A stretch of DNA of 37,155 nucleotides from Rhodospirillales bacterium (GTDB lineage: Bacteria; Pseudomonadota; Alphaproteobacteria; Rhodospirillales; UBA2165). The stretch lies in assembly GCA_028345065.1 (NCBI GenBank), contig JAOMCN010000022.1, positions 1 to 37,155 of the forward strand, given 5' to 3'. The notes beneath the pieces were generated by a model. That model searched no databases and was not told the DNA's origin. It worked only from the letters and a program-made list of their open reading frames with translations. Every line of letters begins with the position of its first letter. The stretch's first letter is position 1. Below, in pieces: positions 1-8,968 of this stretch. The translations under genes were made by a program, and so were the position numbers.

Positions 1-1440
1 GGATCGGGAACAAAACTTGCTATGGAAGATGCTGTTGTACTCAACGACAGCATTAACGGTTTTGATGGTGACCTCTCGAGAGCCCTTCCTGAATTCCAAA
101 AAGTTAGGCAGCCAGCCGTCGATAGTATTCAAAGGGCGGCTCAGGTAAGTATGGAATGGTTTGAAGACGTGGAACGTTATTATGACGCAATGGAGCCCAT
201 GGAATTTTCGTATAGTCTCCTCACACGAAGCCTACGCATCAATCATGAGAATTTACGCTCTCGTGACACCAAATTAGTTGCGGAAATTGACGCTGTGGTA
301 GCAGAAAAGGCAGCCCGACAGTCCGGTGTTCCGGTCGGTCAAATTACGCCGCCACCGATATTCACTCCTTATAAACTCCGCGATATCGTGTTGGAAAACA
401 GAATTATGGTATCGCCCATGTGTATGTATTCCGCAACTGACGGAATAGTTGGCGACTGGCACCTGGTTCACCTAGGAAGTCGTGCCATGGGTGGTGCAGG
501 TCTTATTATGACCGAATGTACAGCCATTACGGCGGAAGGTCGGATCACACTGGGATGTTCCGGTATGTACAGCGATGATCATATAAAAGCGTGGCGACGG
601 GTGGTTGATTTCGTCCATAAAAACAGTTTTGCAAAGATTGGAATGCAGATTGGTCATGCCGGTCGTAAGGCGTCAACAAGGCTGCAATGGGAGGGGGGTG
701 AAAAAGAGCAAATACCATCTAAAGGTGACAATTGGCCTGTTATGGCAGCTTCCCCCATACCATATACGGAAGAAAATCAAACGCCCAAAGAAATCGATCG
801 AAAAGATATGGTTTGTCTAATTGCCGATTATGTAGCTGCCGCTAACCGGGCACAGGAGGCGGGGTTTGATATGCTCGAATTACACTGCGCCCACGGCTAT
901 CTGCTCAACACTTTTTTATCTCCTAAAACCAACCATCGGGAGGATGCATATGGCGGTAGTCTAGAGAACCGCATGCGCTTTCCACTCGAGGTGTATTTGG
1001 CTTTACGTTCAGCTTGGCCTGATGAAAAACCTATTTCGGTTCGTATTTCTGCCAATGATTGGATTGAAGGAGGATTTGCCCCAGAAGATGCAGTCGAAGT
1101 GGCAAAGGCATTTAAAGCGGTAGGGTGTGATATTATGGATGTTTCATCTGGTCAGGTGGTGGCGGAAGAAGAGCCAATTTATGGCCGCCTGTTTCAGCTT
1201 CCTTTTTCAGAGAAAGTTCGTTTAGAAGCTGAGGTCCCTACCATGACCGTCGGAAATATTCAGTCATACGCAGACGCTAATTCCATCATAGCTGGAGGGC
1301 GGGCTGATATATGCGTAATTGCTCGAATGCACCTCTTTGATCCCTATTGGACCCGCCACGCAGCCAATGAACTGGGTTATCCTTTAGAGATGCCGGAGCA
1401 ATATAAGTCTGTCGAGGCATACACACCCCGATGGATTTAA
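1..1440 (+). CDS. Aryl-CoA flavin monooxygenase/Old Yellow Enzyme fusion (salicylyl-CoA 5-hydroxylase or anthraniloyl-CoA monooxygenase type), 5' partial
   Basis: The reading frame is open from base 1 and begins GSGTKLAMEDA. That is the end of the FAD-binding part of a PHBH-type hydroxylase, so the gene starts upstream and the ATG at 22 is internal. A linker region (bases about 55-330) leads into a full NADH:flavin oxidoreductase (OYE) barrel from about base 350. It shows SPMCMYS (Cys codon 421-423), QIGHAGRKAS, and the paired-His motif ELHCAHGYLLN before FLSP. The two-domain order matches bifunctional salicylyl-CoA 5-hydroxylase/2-aminobenzoyl-CoA monooxygenase-reductase proteins of about 760-780 residues, which hydroxylate and reduce aromatic CoA thioesters in the cytoplasm. 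The exact substrate cannot be read from this fragment. The other genes of the pathway would lie to the left. Confidence 0.88.
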   Translation, partial: GSGTKLAMEDAVVLNDSINGFDGDLSRALPEFQKVRQPAVDSIQRAAQVSMEWFEDVERYYDAMEPMEFSYSLLTRSLRINHENLRSRDTKLVAEIDAVVAEKAARQSGVPVGQITPPPIFTPYKLRDIVLENRIMVSPMCMYSATDGIVGDWHLVHLGSRAMGGAGLIMTECTAITAEGRITLGCSGMYSDDHIKAWRRVVDFVHKNSFAKIGMQIGHAGRKASTRLQWEGGEKEQIPSKGDNWPVMAASPIPYTEENQTPKEIDRKDMVCLIADYVAAANRAQEAGFDMLELHCAHGYLLNTFLSPKTNHREDAYGGSLENRMRFPLEVYLALRSAWPDEKPISVRISANDWIEGGFAPEDAVEVAKAFKAVGCDIMDVSSGQVVAEEEPIYGRLFQLPFSEKVRLEAEVPTMTVGNIQSYADANSIIAGGRADICVIARMHLFDPYWTRHAANELGYPLEMPEQYKSVEAYTPRWI

Positions 1441-1501
1441 TTCATTCTAAAACACATAGTTAACGGTTCCACTTGGGCAAAACAAAAGAACGTGTCCCAC
1501 C

Positions 1502-1831
1502 TTATCTAAGTTTAAATGCATCTTGGCTTAAACCGATAACACCAATAATTATTAAAATAATACTGATGAATTTGATTGCCGTGGCAGAATCCCCAAAATA
1601 GATAAAGCCTATGATTGCAACAAGAGCTGTACCTACTCCTGCCCAAATTGTATACGCCGTACTAACTTCGATTTTTTCAAGTGCAAAAGTAAGAGCAACA
1701 AAAGAAACTATATAAAATACGAAGATAAATACTGATGGAATAGGCCGAGTAAAGCCCTCCGATAGCTTCATTGAGATTGTGCCGGCGACCTCAAATAGGA
1801 TGGCGCCGCTTAGAAATAACCAGTGATGCAT
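1502..1831 (-). CDS. SMR-family small multidrug efflux protein (EmrE/QacE-like)
   Basis: This 109-residue protein has the usual SMR length and four hydrophobic helices. It keeps the diagnostic membrane Glu at residue 14 (ILFEVAG) and Tyr60/Trp63 in AYTIWAGVG, which line the substrate site in EmrE. SMR proteins work as antiparallel dimers in the inner membrane and exchange protons for cationic compounds such as quaternary ammonium, polyamines or guanidinium. The AYxIWxGxG sequence is closer to the EmrE/QacE branch than to the guanidinium exporters, but the substrate is not determined. It stands alone, convergent with the upstream oxidoreductase and divergent from the phosphatase gene. The 114-bp gap at 1832-1945 must hold both promoters. 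Confidence 0.9.
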   Translation of the reverse strand: MHHWLFLSGAILFEVAGTISMKLSEGFTRPIPSVFIFVFYIVSFVALTFALEKIEVSTAYTIWAGVGTALVAIIGFIYFGDSATAIKFISIILIIIGVIGLSQDAFKLR

Positions 1832-1945
1832 TAAACTTCCCCTGTTATTATTTATTCAGAAGTAGTCTTCATACATTCGGTGCGAGGAATTGGCCAGTGG
1901 TATGAACTGTTGACCAACATGTAAAAGTATTTACAAGTTTTCTAG

Positions 1946-2494
1946 ATGTATACGCGTGACTGTGACCCCCTAAAAATTGCACAAATTAAGGTTAATCCAA
2001 AATCGGGTAAACTGGGAATTTGTATTTGTCCCGGTATCAAAGATACTTCCTCTCTTGCTAACCGTCAGGATCGTGATTTGGAGCAAGATGTGAAAACTAT
2101 TGCATCGTGGCACGCAAAAGCAGCCTTGACGTTAATGGAAACAAAAGAACTTGAAAGATTTGGTGTGGCCAATATTGGGGAGGTAATGACCCGCCATCAA
2201 ATTCAATGGTATCACTTCCCAATTCAAGATATGTGCATTCCTGATAAAAGAATTGAGGATATCTGGAGTGAGATTAGCGCGGGTCTTCGTGCAACTCTTG
2301 TTTCCGGCAGTAATGTTCTTGTTCATTGCAGAGGTGGTTTGGGCAGATCAGGAATGATCGCTGCCCGAATTTTGGTCGAGTTTGGCTGGAAACCTGAACC
2401 AGCAATCGAAAAGGTGCGAGAGGTGCGGCCCGGAGCCATTGAGACAACTGATCAGGAATCGTTTGTGTTTGCAGCTTCTGTCTCCGGCAACTAA
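1946..2494 (+). CDS. CDKN3-like cysteine protein phosphatase
   Basis: The 182-residue product carries the cysteine-phosphatase P-loop VHCRGGLGRSG, with catalytic Cys128 and Arg134. A likely general-acid Asp95 lies in HFPIQD, about 33 residues before the Cys. An N-terminal ICPG element and the spacing match the CDKN3/dual-specificity group of protein-tyrosine phosphatases found scattered in proteobacteria. It would remove phosphate from Tyr or Ser/Thr of proteins, or possibly from a small phosphoester. No kinase or obvious substrate is encoded nearby. The ATG at 1946 has only a weak ribosome binding site, so the start is moderately certain. No signal peptide is seen, so it is probably cytoplasmic. 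Confidence 0.82.
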   Translation: MYTRDCDPLKIAQIKVNPKSGKLGICICPGIKDTSSLANRQDRDLEQDVKTIASWHAKAALTLMETKELERFGVANIGEVMTRHQIQWYHFPIQDMCIPDKRIEDIWSEISAGLRATLVSGSNVLVHCRGGLGRSGMIAARILVEFGWKPEPAIEKVREVRPGAIETTDQESFVFAASVSGN

Positions 2495-2728
2495 AAACCC
2501 TCTGGCATTACTTTTAGACTGATCCACAGTGTATACAACAACCCAATCTCCAATCAATCAACGGGCGATATTTTGATAATTTCTAGACACTATGATGAAA
2601 AATTTTAGCCATGATGGTGCGGCAAATAGTTGGGCGTGTTACGGTTTCTGTAAGATTGCAATAAGGTGTTAAGTGGGTAGGACAAGCGATTTGAGTAGAA
2701 AATTAATCGGTGAGGGTGCTACTAATAC

Positions 2729-2758
2729 ACAGTTATAAAACTGTAATGTTAATGTCAT
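2729..2758 (+). promoter_or_regulatory. Candidate triple Pho box upstream of the phosphate transporter
   Basis: Three 7-bp elements recur every 11 bp: CAGTTAT (2730-2736), CTGTAAT (2741-2747) and ATGTCAT (2752-2758). The PhoB consensus is CTGTCAT repeats separated by 4 bp. These match it at 5, 6 and 6 of 7 positions. The block lies 90 bp before the pit start at 2849, on the correct side. It also contains a perfect dyad, ACAGTT/AACTGT (2729-2744). The rest of the 354-bp gap 2495-2848 is AT-rich and shows no gene. PhoB control is inference from sequence match and neighbour function. Confidence 0.5.
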
Positions 2759-2848
2759 ATTAGTCCAAGGTTGGTCATTGGCGCCCATTCGATGGAATTA
2801 GGTTACCTAATAAGAAAAGATAATTTTTTATCAAACGAGATTTAAACC

Positions 2849-4333
2849 ATGGCAAAAACCACCGTTGATAAAGACCTTAGGCGCATTGTTCAACTAGAAA
2901 AAGCGGCTGTGAAGGTAAGCCGTCGCAACGTAAATCTTGGCTTAGGCGTTTTGTTTCTGGTCGCCGTTTGGATTTTTGCAAGTTTTCAAAGCTCCGGTAT
3001 TGATGAGGGTGCGATCCTAATTGCTGCGGCTATTATAGGCGGTTATATGGCCTTGAATATTGGGGCTAATGATGTTGCCAATAATGTAGGACCAGCCGTA
3101 GGTTCAAAAGCGATCACCTTGGTTGGTGCCTTGGTTATCGCTGCAATTTTTGAGGCTTCCGGAGCTATTTTGGCCGGAGGCGATGTCGTAAATACTATTT
3201 CTAAAAACATTATCAACCCGAATGCAGTGGCTAATAGAAGTGTCTTTATTTGGACCATGATGGCGGCACTTTTGTCGGCTGCAATATGGGTAAACCTCGC
3301 AACATGGGTTGGTGCACCGGTGTCCACGACACATTCAATCGTGGGCGGAGTAATGGGTGCTGGCATTGCCGCTGCCGGTTTTGCCGCAGTCAATTGGCCG
3401 GTTATGGGGGCGATAGCCGCCAGTTGGGTGATCTCACCAGTGTTAGGAGGATTGATAGCCGCGATTTTTCTTGCATTTGCCAAATACTTCATCTTGTACA
3501 AAGAAGATAAAATTGCGGCGTCAAAAAAATGGGTGCCAGTATTAGTGGCTATTTTGGTTGGAGTTTTTTCCATATATTTAATGACCAAAGGACTTAAGAG
3601 AATTTGGAAGCCGGATATAGAATTAGCATTGGCCGTTGGGGCTGGTGCATTCATAATTGCTTATAGCCTTGTTAAACCTGCCGTGGTTAAAGCGGCCTCA
3701 AAACTGGATAATCGGCGTAAATCTGTCAGTGATCTTTTCACTATTCCATTAATTTGCGCCGCAGCTTTATTGTCCTTTGCTCACGGAGCTAATGATGTTG
3801 CTAACGCTGTTGGTCCGTTGGCAGCCATAGTCAATGCCGTGACAACTGGGTCCGTAGCAGCAAAGGTTACATTACCTCTTTGGGTGTTGGTTGTCGGTGC
3901 TATTGGTATTTCAGTGGGTCTCATACTGTACGGACCAAAAATTATTGAAATCGTCGGCGAGCGCATCACTAAACTTAACCGGGTTCGTGCTTTTTGTGTG
4001 GCCTTGTCTGCAGCTATTACAGTCATTATAGCATCCACCCTTGGATTGCCGGTTAGTTCCACCCATATTGCTATCGGTGCGGTTTTCGGTGTTGGGTTTC
4101 TGCGCGAATTCATAGCGAATTATGGCAAAAGTAAACTTATTAGAGGAGCGATTGGAAATAACGTTTCTTCTATGAATGTAGCACCATCTCCGACAATTTT
4201 TGAAAAAACCGTAAAGCGCAAGCTTGTACGACGTCGCCATTTGATGACTATTGTTGCCGCCTGGGTGATAACCGTTCCATCCGCGGCAATTTTGTCGGGA
4301 CTGATATTTGTCGGTTTAGTGACGCTCTTTTAA
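2849..4333 (+). CDS. pit: PiT-family inorganic phosphate transporter
   Basis: The protein has 494 residues and about ten to twelve hydrophobic helices. It carries both copies of the PiT signature, GANDVANNVGPAVGSKA near residue 72 and GANDVANAVGPL near residue 313. These repeated motifs form the phosphate/cation path in this family. Both have the conserved APVSTTHS/LPVSSTHI partner segments. It would import inorganic phosphate, often as a metal-phosphate complex, driven by the proton or sodium gradient. No phoU-like (DUF47) gene adjoins it, although these often pair with pit in alphaproteobacteria. The upstream Pho-box-like repeat suggests phosphate-responsive control, either activation or repression. 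The start fits an ATG followed by a short charged N-terminus. Confidence 0.93.
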   Translation: MAKTTVDKDLRRIVQLEKAAVKVSRRNVNLGLGVLFLVAVWIFASFQSSGIDEGAILIAAAIIGGYMALNIGANDVANNVGPAVGSKAITLVGALVIAAIFEASGAILAGGDVVNTISKNIINPNAVANRSVFIWTMMAALLSAAIWVNLATWVGAPVSTTHSIVGGVMGAGIAAAGFAAVNWPVMGAIAASWVISPVLGGLIAAIFLAFAKYFILYKEDKIAASKKWVPVLVAILVGVFSIYLMTKGLKRIWKPDIELALAVGAGAFIIAYSLVKPAVVKAASKLDNRRKSVSDLFTIPLICAAALLSFAHGANDVANAVGPLAAIVNAVTTGSVAAKVTLPLWVLVVGAIGISVGLILYGPKIIEIVGERITKLNRVRAFCVALSAAITVIIASTLGLPVSSTHIAIGAVFGVGFLREFIANYGKSKLIRGAIGNNVSSMNVAPSPTIFEKTVKRKLVRRRHLMTIVAAWVITVPSAAILSGLIFVGLVTLF

Positions 4334-4523
4334 ATACCGTGATCAAAACAGTGGGATAAAAGAGACTCACGACCTGCCGCAGGATTGGATCCCGTAGCTA
4401 CAAGAACGATGGTCAAAGTTAGATCAGAATTGTGAGAGGTGGCGGTTACTCATTGGATGAAAACGTCTGATATTTTTTATATAACTCAAGTTATTTCAAT
4501 GGGTAGCTAGGATTTCTACTTGC

Positions 4524-5684
4524 ATGCTAAAAAAGGTTAGGGCCTTCCGATGTCAATTTGGCAGACGGAAATTGGTGGGTTTCATTTTCCTTCTAATTGA
4601 ACTTTATGCTCAAAATTGTTCAGCTCAGAACAACTTCATCTGGAACTTGCCATCGTGGGCACTAATTCCGGTTGTCCCGGCAGATAATCTGATGTCTGTC
4701 GCCAAAGTCGATCTTGGGCGACGCCTTTTTTACGAGAAGAACTTATCTATCAACAAGACCACCTCTTGTGGTACATGTCACCAACAGGAGAAAGCATTTA
4801 CAGATGGAAAGCGAGTGGCAATTGGCGCAACGAGGGAAAAACATAGCAAAAACACTCCCACCCTTACCAATGTAGCCTACAGTTCAATTCTCACGTGGGC
4901 AGACCCAAAATCAAGGCGCCTCGAAGATCACCCTTTAACCCCTTTATTCAGTGATGATCCGATTGAAATGGGAATGAGTGGTCAAGACTTGAGGATTGTC
5001 AAGTTTTTAGAGTCTGATTCCGTTTATAATGCAAGGTTTAGGGAGTCATTTCCCGAAAGTAAGGTCAAAGTCAGCATAAAGAATATAGCCAAAGCCCTGG
5101 CGGCCTTTCAGAGAACTCTCATATCATTTTCTTCACCGTATGATCGGTATCGTTATAATAAGGATCAGAATGCAATTTCAGAGTCTGCTAGAAATGGTGA
5201 AATATTATTTTTCAGTGAGCGATTAAACTGTTTTCAATGTCATCAGGCGCCATTTTTCACGGATAGCTACAGGTTTAGTGGTCTCCCCTTTGAAGAGATA
5301 GCATTTCATAATACTGGTCTCTACAATTTGTCCGGAAATGGTGGTTATCCAGTCACGAATACAGGCTTGCACAAGCACACCGGCAAATCAGGGGATATGG
5401 GGCGTTTTAGAACTCCCAGCCTCAGAAATATAGCCTTAACAGCTCCTTACATGCATGATGGCAGTATAGATACCCTTGATGAGGTTCTGGAATTCTATTC
5501 TAGGGGAGGAAGAAAAATAGAAGAAGGCGCTCTAGCCGGCGATGGGGCAAGGAACCCCTTTAAAAGTTCATTTGTTAAGGGTTTTTTGCTATCACCGACA
5601 GAGAAACGGGAGGTTGTCAGTTTTCTCAAAAGCTTAACCGACACTTCCTTTGTTCAAGATCCAGGCCATAATTTACAAAGGTAA
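4524..5684 (+). CDS. Secreted di-heme cytochrome c peroxidase family enzyme (MauG/MbnH-like)
   Basis: The 386-residue protein begins with a positively charged stretch and a hydrophobic signal sequence ending about NCSA-Q (residues 17-35), so it is periplasmic. Two c-type haem motifs are visible: CGTCH at 82-86 and CFQCH at 236-240. The conserved block GRFRTPSLRN and APYMHDGS (about 293-314) holds the likely distal ligand region of the second haem. The opening NLPSWALIPVVP, LGRRLFY and TSCGTCHQQEKAFTDG resemble the MXAN_0977/MbnH group. MbnH makes kynurenine from a Trp in its partner MbnP in methanobactin systems. No MbnP-like protein is encoded in the window, so the substrate is unknown. A classic peroxidase role is the alternative. 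The start has AGGA 11 bases upstream. Confidence 0.88.
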   Translation: MLKKVRAFRCQFGRRKLVGFIFLLIELYAQNCSAQNNFIWNLPSWALIPVVPADNLMSVAKVDLGRRLFYEKNLSINKTTSCGTCHQQEKAFTDGKRVAIGATREKHSKNTPTLTNVAYSSILTWADPKSRRLEDHPLTPLFSDDPIEMGMSGQDLRIVKFLESDSVYNARFRESFPESKVKVSIKNIAKALAAFQRTLISFSSPYDRYRYNKDQNAISESARNGEILFFSERLNCFQCHQAPFFTDSYRFSGLPFEEIAFHNTGLYNLSGNGGYPVTNTGLHKHTGKSGDMGRFRTPSLRNIALTAPYMHDGSIDTLDEVLEFYSRGGRKIEEGALAGDGARNPFKSSFVKGFLLSPTEKREVVSFLKSLTDTSFVQDPGHNLQR

Positions 5685-5718
5685 TTCTCTAAAGCACCTT
5701 TATTGCATAGTAGCGCTG

Positions 5719-5737
5719 CCTGGTTTAAGTAACCAGG
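5719..5737 (+). other. Perfect 7-bp stem-loop between the di-heme enzyme gene and ettA
   Basis: CCTGGTT (5719-5725), loop TAAGT, and AACCAGG (5731-5737) form a perfect 7-bp hairpin. No T-run follows, so it is not a clear intrinsic terminator. It may still mark the end of the upstream transcript or lie in the ettA leader, 39 bp before its start codon. Confidence 0.35.
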
Positions 5738-5775
5738 TCCTCAGCCCAAATATAAACTAAAGCCCGGAGGCCCCC

Positions 5776-7458
5776 TTGGCGTCATATCAATACATCTACG
5801 TAATGAAACAACTAAATAAGAAATTTCCGAGTGGACGAGAGCTCTTCAAGAATGTCTCCCTGTCGTTTTTCCCTGGCGCTAAAATTGGGGTGTTGGGTGT
5901 TAACGGTGCCGGCAAGTCAACCCTTCTTAAAATCATGGCGGGAATTGAGACGGAATTTAATGGAGAGGCATGGTCGGCAGATGGAGTAAGTGTCGGATAT
6001 CTGGAACAAGAGCCTGAGTTAGACCCTGCGGAAGACGTTGAGGGTAATATTATGAAAGGCGTGGGTGAGGTAAAGGCTTTCATTGATCGTTTCAACGATG
6101 TTAGTGCTAAATTTTCTGAACCTCTCGAAGACGATGAAATGAATAAGCTGCTTGAGGAACAGGGAGAACTTCAGGAGAAAATTGATGCGGTTGGCGGTTG
6201 GGAATTGGAACGTACTATTGAAATAGCTATGGATGCTCTCCGTTGTCCACCAGGAAACGCCGATGTTACTACACTTTCTGGGGGGGAACGAAGGAGGGTG
6301 GCCTTATGCCAACTCCTTCTACAACAGCCGGATCTCTTGTTACTCGACGAGCCTACAAACCATTTGGATGCAGAATCTGTCGCTTGGTTAGAGCGGTTTC
6401 TGAAGGACTACGAGGGAACTGTCGTTGCCATTACCCACGACAGATATTTCTTGGATAATGTTGCGGGGTGGATATTAGAGTTGGATCGGGGGCACGGAAT
6501 TCCATACGAAGGAAATTACACTTCCTGGCTGGAGCAAAAACAAAAAAGGCTTGAGCAGGAAGAAAAACAAGAGAAGGCTCGTCAGCGAACATTGGCCAGT
6601 GAACTGGAATGGATAAGGCAGTCTCCGCGCGCCCGGCAGGATAAAAGTAAGGCGCGGATTTCAGCTTATGAGACGTTACTCGCAGAGGCAAAAGAAAAAT
6701 CGCCCGATACGGCCCAGATCAACGTGCCTATCGGACCTCGTCTTGGAAATTTGGTGATTGAAGCGAAGGGACTTCGAAAAGGTTTTGAAGAAAAGCTGCT
6801 TATCGATAATCTCTCCTTTAAATTGCCTCCGGGAGGAATAGTTGGCGTCATTGGTGCCAACGGAACAGGAAAGACAACTTTATTTCGTATGATTGCCGGT
6901 CAGGATACTCCGGATACCGGATCAATTAGCCTTGGAGATACCGTGTCTTTGGGATATGTGGATCAATCCCGGGCAGAGCTTGATCCCGACAAAACGGTGT
7001 GGGAAGAAATCTCGGAAGGCTTGGATGAAGTGGAACTGGGTTATCGCACCATGCAGAGCCGAGCGTATGTATCGCAATTTAATTTCAAAGGCGCAGATCA
7101 ACAAAAAAAAGTTGGTCAACTTTCGGGGGGTGAGAGAAATCGTGTTCACTTGGCAAAAGTGCTTAAGTTCGGTGCAAATGTTATCCTGCTGGATGAACCT
7201 ACCAATGACCTCGATGTAGATACCTTAAGGGCTTTGGAAGAGGCCCTTAACAATTTTCCAGGTTGTGCCGTCGTTATAAGCCATGATCGTTGGTTTTTAG
7301 ACCGCATCGCAACTCACATTCTGGCATTCGAGGGAGGAAGTCGCGTGGTGTGGTTCGAAGGTAATTATGATGACTATGAGAAGGACTGGAAAAGAAGGTT
7401 GGGTCCGGAAAGTAATCAGCCCCACCGTGTCAAATATAAACCTCTTACCAAAAGTTAA
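5776..7458 (+). CDS. ettA: ABC-F ATPase, energy-dependent translational throttle EttA
   Basis: The 560-residue protein has two ABC cassettes and no membrane segments. Walker A motifs are GVNGAGKST (41-49) and GANGTGKTT (360-368). Signatures are LSGGERRR (from 167) and LSGGERNR. Walker B/switch motifs are [12 protein letters not shown] and [13 protein letters not shown] charged helical linker (about 245-315) separates the cassettes. Length, the start [12 protein letters not shown] and the ABC-F2 layout match EttA, which binds the ribosomal E site and gates entry into elongation according to ADP/ATP. Translation most likely starts at the TTG at 5776, because GGAGG (5765-5769) sits at proper spacing and the downstream sequence matches the family N-terminus. 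Convergent with mlaC. Confidence 0.95.
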   Translation: MASYQYIYVMKQLNKKFPSGRELFKNVSLSFFPGAKIGVLGVNGAGKSTLLKIMAGIETEFNGEAWSADGVSVGYLEQEPELDPAEDVEGNIMKGVGEVKAFIDRFNDVSAKFSEPLEDDEMNKLLEEQGELQEKIDAVGGWELERTIEIAMDALRCPPGNADVTTLSGGERRRVALCQLLLQQPDLLLLDEPTNHLDAESVAWLERFLKDYEGTVVAITHDRYFLDNVAGWILELDRGHGIPYEGNYTSWLEQKQKRLEQEEKQEKARQRTLASELEWIRQSPRARQDKSKARISAYETLLAEAKEKSPDTAQINVPIGPRLGNLVIEAKGLRKGFEEKLLIDNLSFKLPPGGIVGVIGANGTGKTTLFRMIAGQDTPDTGSISLGDTVSLGYVDQSRAELDPDKTVWEEISEGLDEVELGYRTMQSRAYVSQFNFKGADQQKKVGQLSGGERNRVHLAKVLKFGANVILLDEPTNDLDVDTLRALEEALNNFPGCAVVISHDRWFLDRIATHILAFEGGSRVVWFEGNYDDYEKDWKRRLGPESNQPHRVKYKPLTKS

Positions 7459-7492
7459 AAATCCAATTTATTCATTGCTGATTTGTACAATT

Positions 7493-8128
7493 TTATTTCT
7501 GGTTCGACTTGTTCGTTTTTTTTCGGAGCGCGGCCAATAGAACGGAAATTTTTCCCCCGTTGCGTCGGATAACAGAACTAAACTCAGAGCGCTGTGTTCG
7601 AACCATGCTGACCCCTTCTACGACAATATCGAAAATCTTGTAGTTACCATCCGGGAATATCACTCGCCATTCTATGCGTATGGGTTTTTCCTTGCCTCCA
7701 TTGATTTGGGATTTTACCAAAGCAAATTTGCCGCGGCTTGAAGAGCCCTTAACAGTTAGTTTTTCCTTCGTATACTGACTGAACCTGTTAGCATATGTGC
7801 TGACAATTAGATTCTCAAAAAGAACCAGATACTCTGACCGCTCACTTTCAGATGTTTTACGCCAGTATCGGCCGAGAGCCCACTTCCCTATTCCGTTAAT
7901 ATCAAAGTAGCTATTAAGCAGCACACGAAACTGTTTTTGGCGCTCTTTTTCTGTGAGAGTTTCACTGGTGAGTGACGAGATGGCATCGTCAGCTAGTGAT
8001 ACAATAAATTGTTCAGCGCCATCGGTAAAATCGTCTGCACGTACAGAAGCGTAATGCACCGAGATCAATAACGTAGATAAAGTCACCAAGGCAACTATTG
8101 CGCGTGTCGCAAGTTTCATTTTAGCCAA
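7493..8128 (-). CDS. mlaC: MlaC/Ttg2D periplasmic phospholipid-binding protein
   Basis: The 211-residue protein has an N-terminal signal peptide (MKLATRAIVALVTLSTLL..., cleaved about VRA-DD) and the MlaC/Tol-Tol-Ttg2 fold signature. That signature includes FRVLLNSYFDINGIGKWALG, YANRFSQYT and a C-terminal FDIVVEGVSM. MlaC carries phospholipid across the periplasm between the outer-membrane MlaA complex and the inner-membrane MlaFEDB transporter, maintaining lipid asymmetry. The frame opens at a TTG (8126-8128) with AAGG five bases upstream; an ATG three codons later is the alternative start. It follows mlaA by only 12 bases and is surely co-transcribed. MlaF, E and D are not in the window. Confidence 0.92.
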   Translation of the reverse strand: MAKMKLATRAIVALVTLSTLLISVHYASVRADDFTDGAEQFIVSLADDAISSLTSETLTEKERQKQFRVLLNSYFDINGIGKWALGRYWRKTSESERSEYLVLFENLIVSTYANRFSQYTKEKLTVKGSSSRGKFALVKSQINGGKEKPIRIEWRVIFPDGNYKIFDIVVEGVSMVRTQRSEFSSVIRRNGGKISVLLAALRKKTNKSNQK

Positions 8129-8140
8129 CGGTGCCTTAGT

Positions 8141-8947
8141 TTATTTCGTAGTGGCGGGTCGGGCCAATTGGAAGCCACGGTCAGGGTCTGGCAGCGACGT
8201 ACTGGGTCCTTCTTTACCATTTCGGATTTCGTCGTTTCGCCGCTGCCTGTATAGGCTTCTAATGGAGGCGTAAGGATCGATTGAATTTTTTTCAATATCC
8301 TCCAAAGCGTCCCAGTATAAATCACGAGCATCAATGCCACTTACGATTGTTCGAATGATAGGAATTTCATTTCTGTCTGTATTCGCTGCCCACATGTTTA
8401 GGGGGTCTAGAAAGAAGCCGACAACTTTCCCGGTCAAATCTCTTGGGTTAGATGGTCCAAACACCGGAAGCATCAAGTAAGGTCCTTCTCCCACACCCCA
8501 AACAGCTAGTGTTTGACCAAAGTCTTCTTCATGTGGGGCGAACCCCATGTGGGAAGCGGGATCCATAAAACCCAATAAGCCTATAGTAGAATTGATGAAG
8601 AAACGAGCAACAGTATCTCCCGCCCTGCTACCTTCACCTTGAAGCAAGTCATTTGCTAGAGTGATAGGGGTTCTAAGGTTCTGAAGGAATCTATGCACCG
8701 CCTTACGCATGAATGACGGTATCAAACCTCGGTATATCCCCGTGACAGGCTTAACTACGACCTTATCAAGAACCTGGTTAAAGCTATATATGGCACGGTT
8801 GGTGCCCTCCATAGGATCGTTTATTTTCTGATATTCTGCCAACGCTTCTGGATCGTTCTTAGGAGCCGAAGCGCATCCTACCAGGACAATAGCACCGAGC
8901 AACAGCATACAAACCGTTAGGTAGGGTCTTGGTACCACGTTCACCAC
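8141..8947 (-). CDS. mlaA: MlaA/VacJ outer-membrane lipoprotein
   Basis: A lipoprotein signal ends at LVGC followed by ASAP. The body contains NDPMEGTNRAIYSFN, GDTVARFFINSTIG, GFAPHEEDFGQTLAVWGVG, and GPYLMLPVFGPSNPRD, all standard MlaA blocks. MlaA sits in the inner leaflet of the outer membrane and removes misplaced phospholipids, handing them to MlaC. The frame can begin at an ATG at 8968, but GAAGGA (8954-8959) lies six bases before tandem GTG codons at 8942-8947. That gives a compact lipoprotein signal, so the GTG start is preferred. First gene of the mlaA-mlaC pair. Confidence 0.92.
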   Translation of the reverse strand: MVNVVPRPYLTVCMLLLGAIVLVGCASAPKNDPEALAEYQKINDPMEGTNRAIYSFNQVLDKVVVKPVTGIYRGLIPSFMRKAVHRFLQNLRTPITLANDLLQGEGSRAGDTVARFFINSTIGLLGFMDPASHMGFAPHEEDFGQTLAVWGVGEGPYLMLPVFGPSNPRDLTGKVVGFFLDPLNMWAANTDRNEIPIIRTIVSGIDARDLYWDALEDIEKNSIDPYASIRSLYRQRRNDEIRNGKEGPSTSLPDPDRGFQLARPATTK

Positions 8948-8968
8948 ACTTATTCCTTCACACCGCAT

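Noticed and set aside
3043-3654. A 203-residue minus-strand frame inside pit
   Set aside because: It is antisense to the PiT coding sequence and has the Ala/Thr/Pro-rich look of a reverse-strand shadow.
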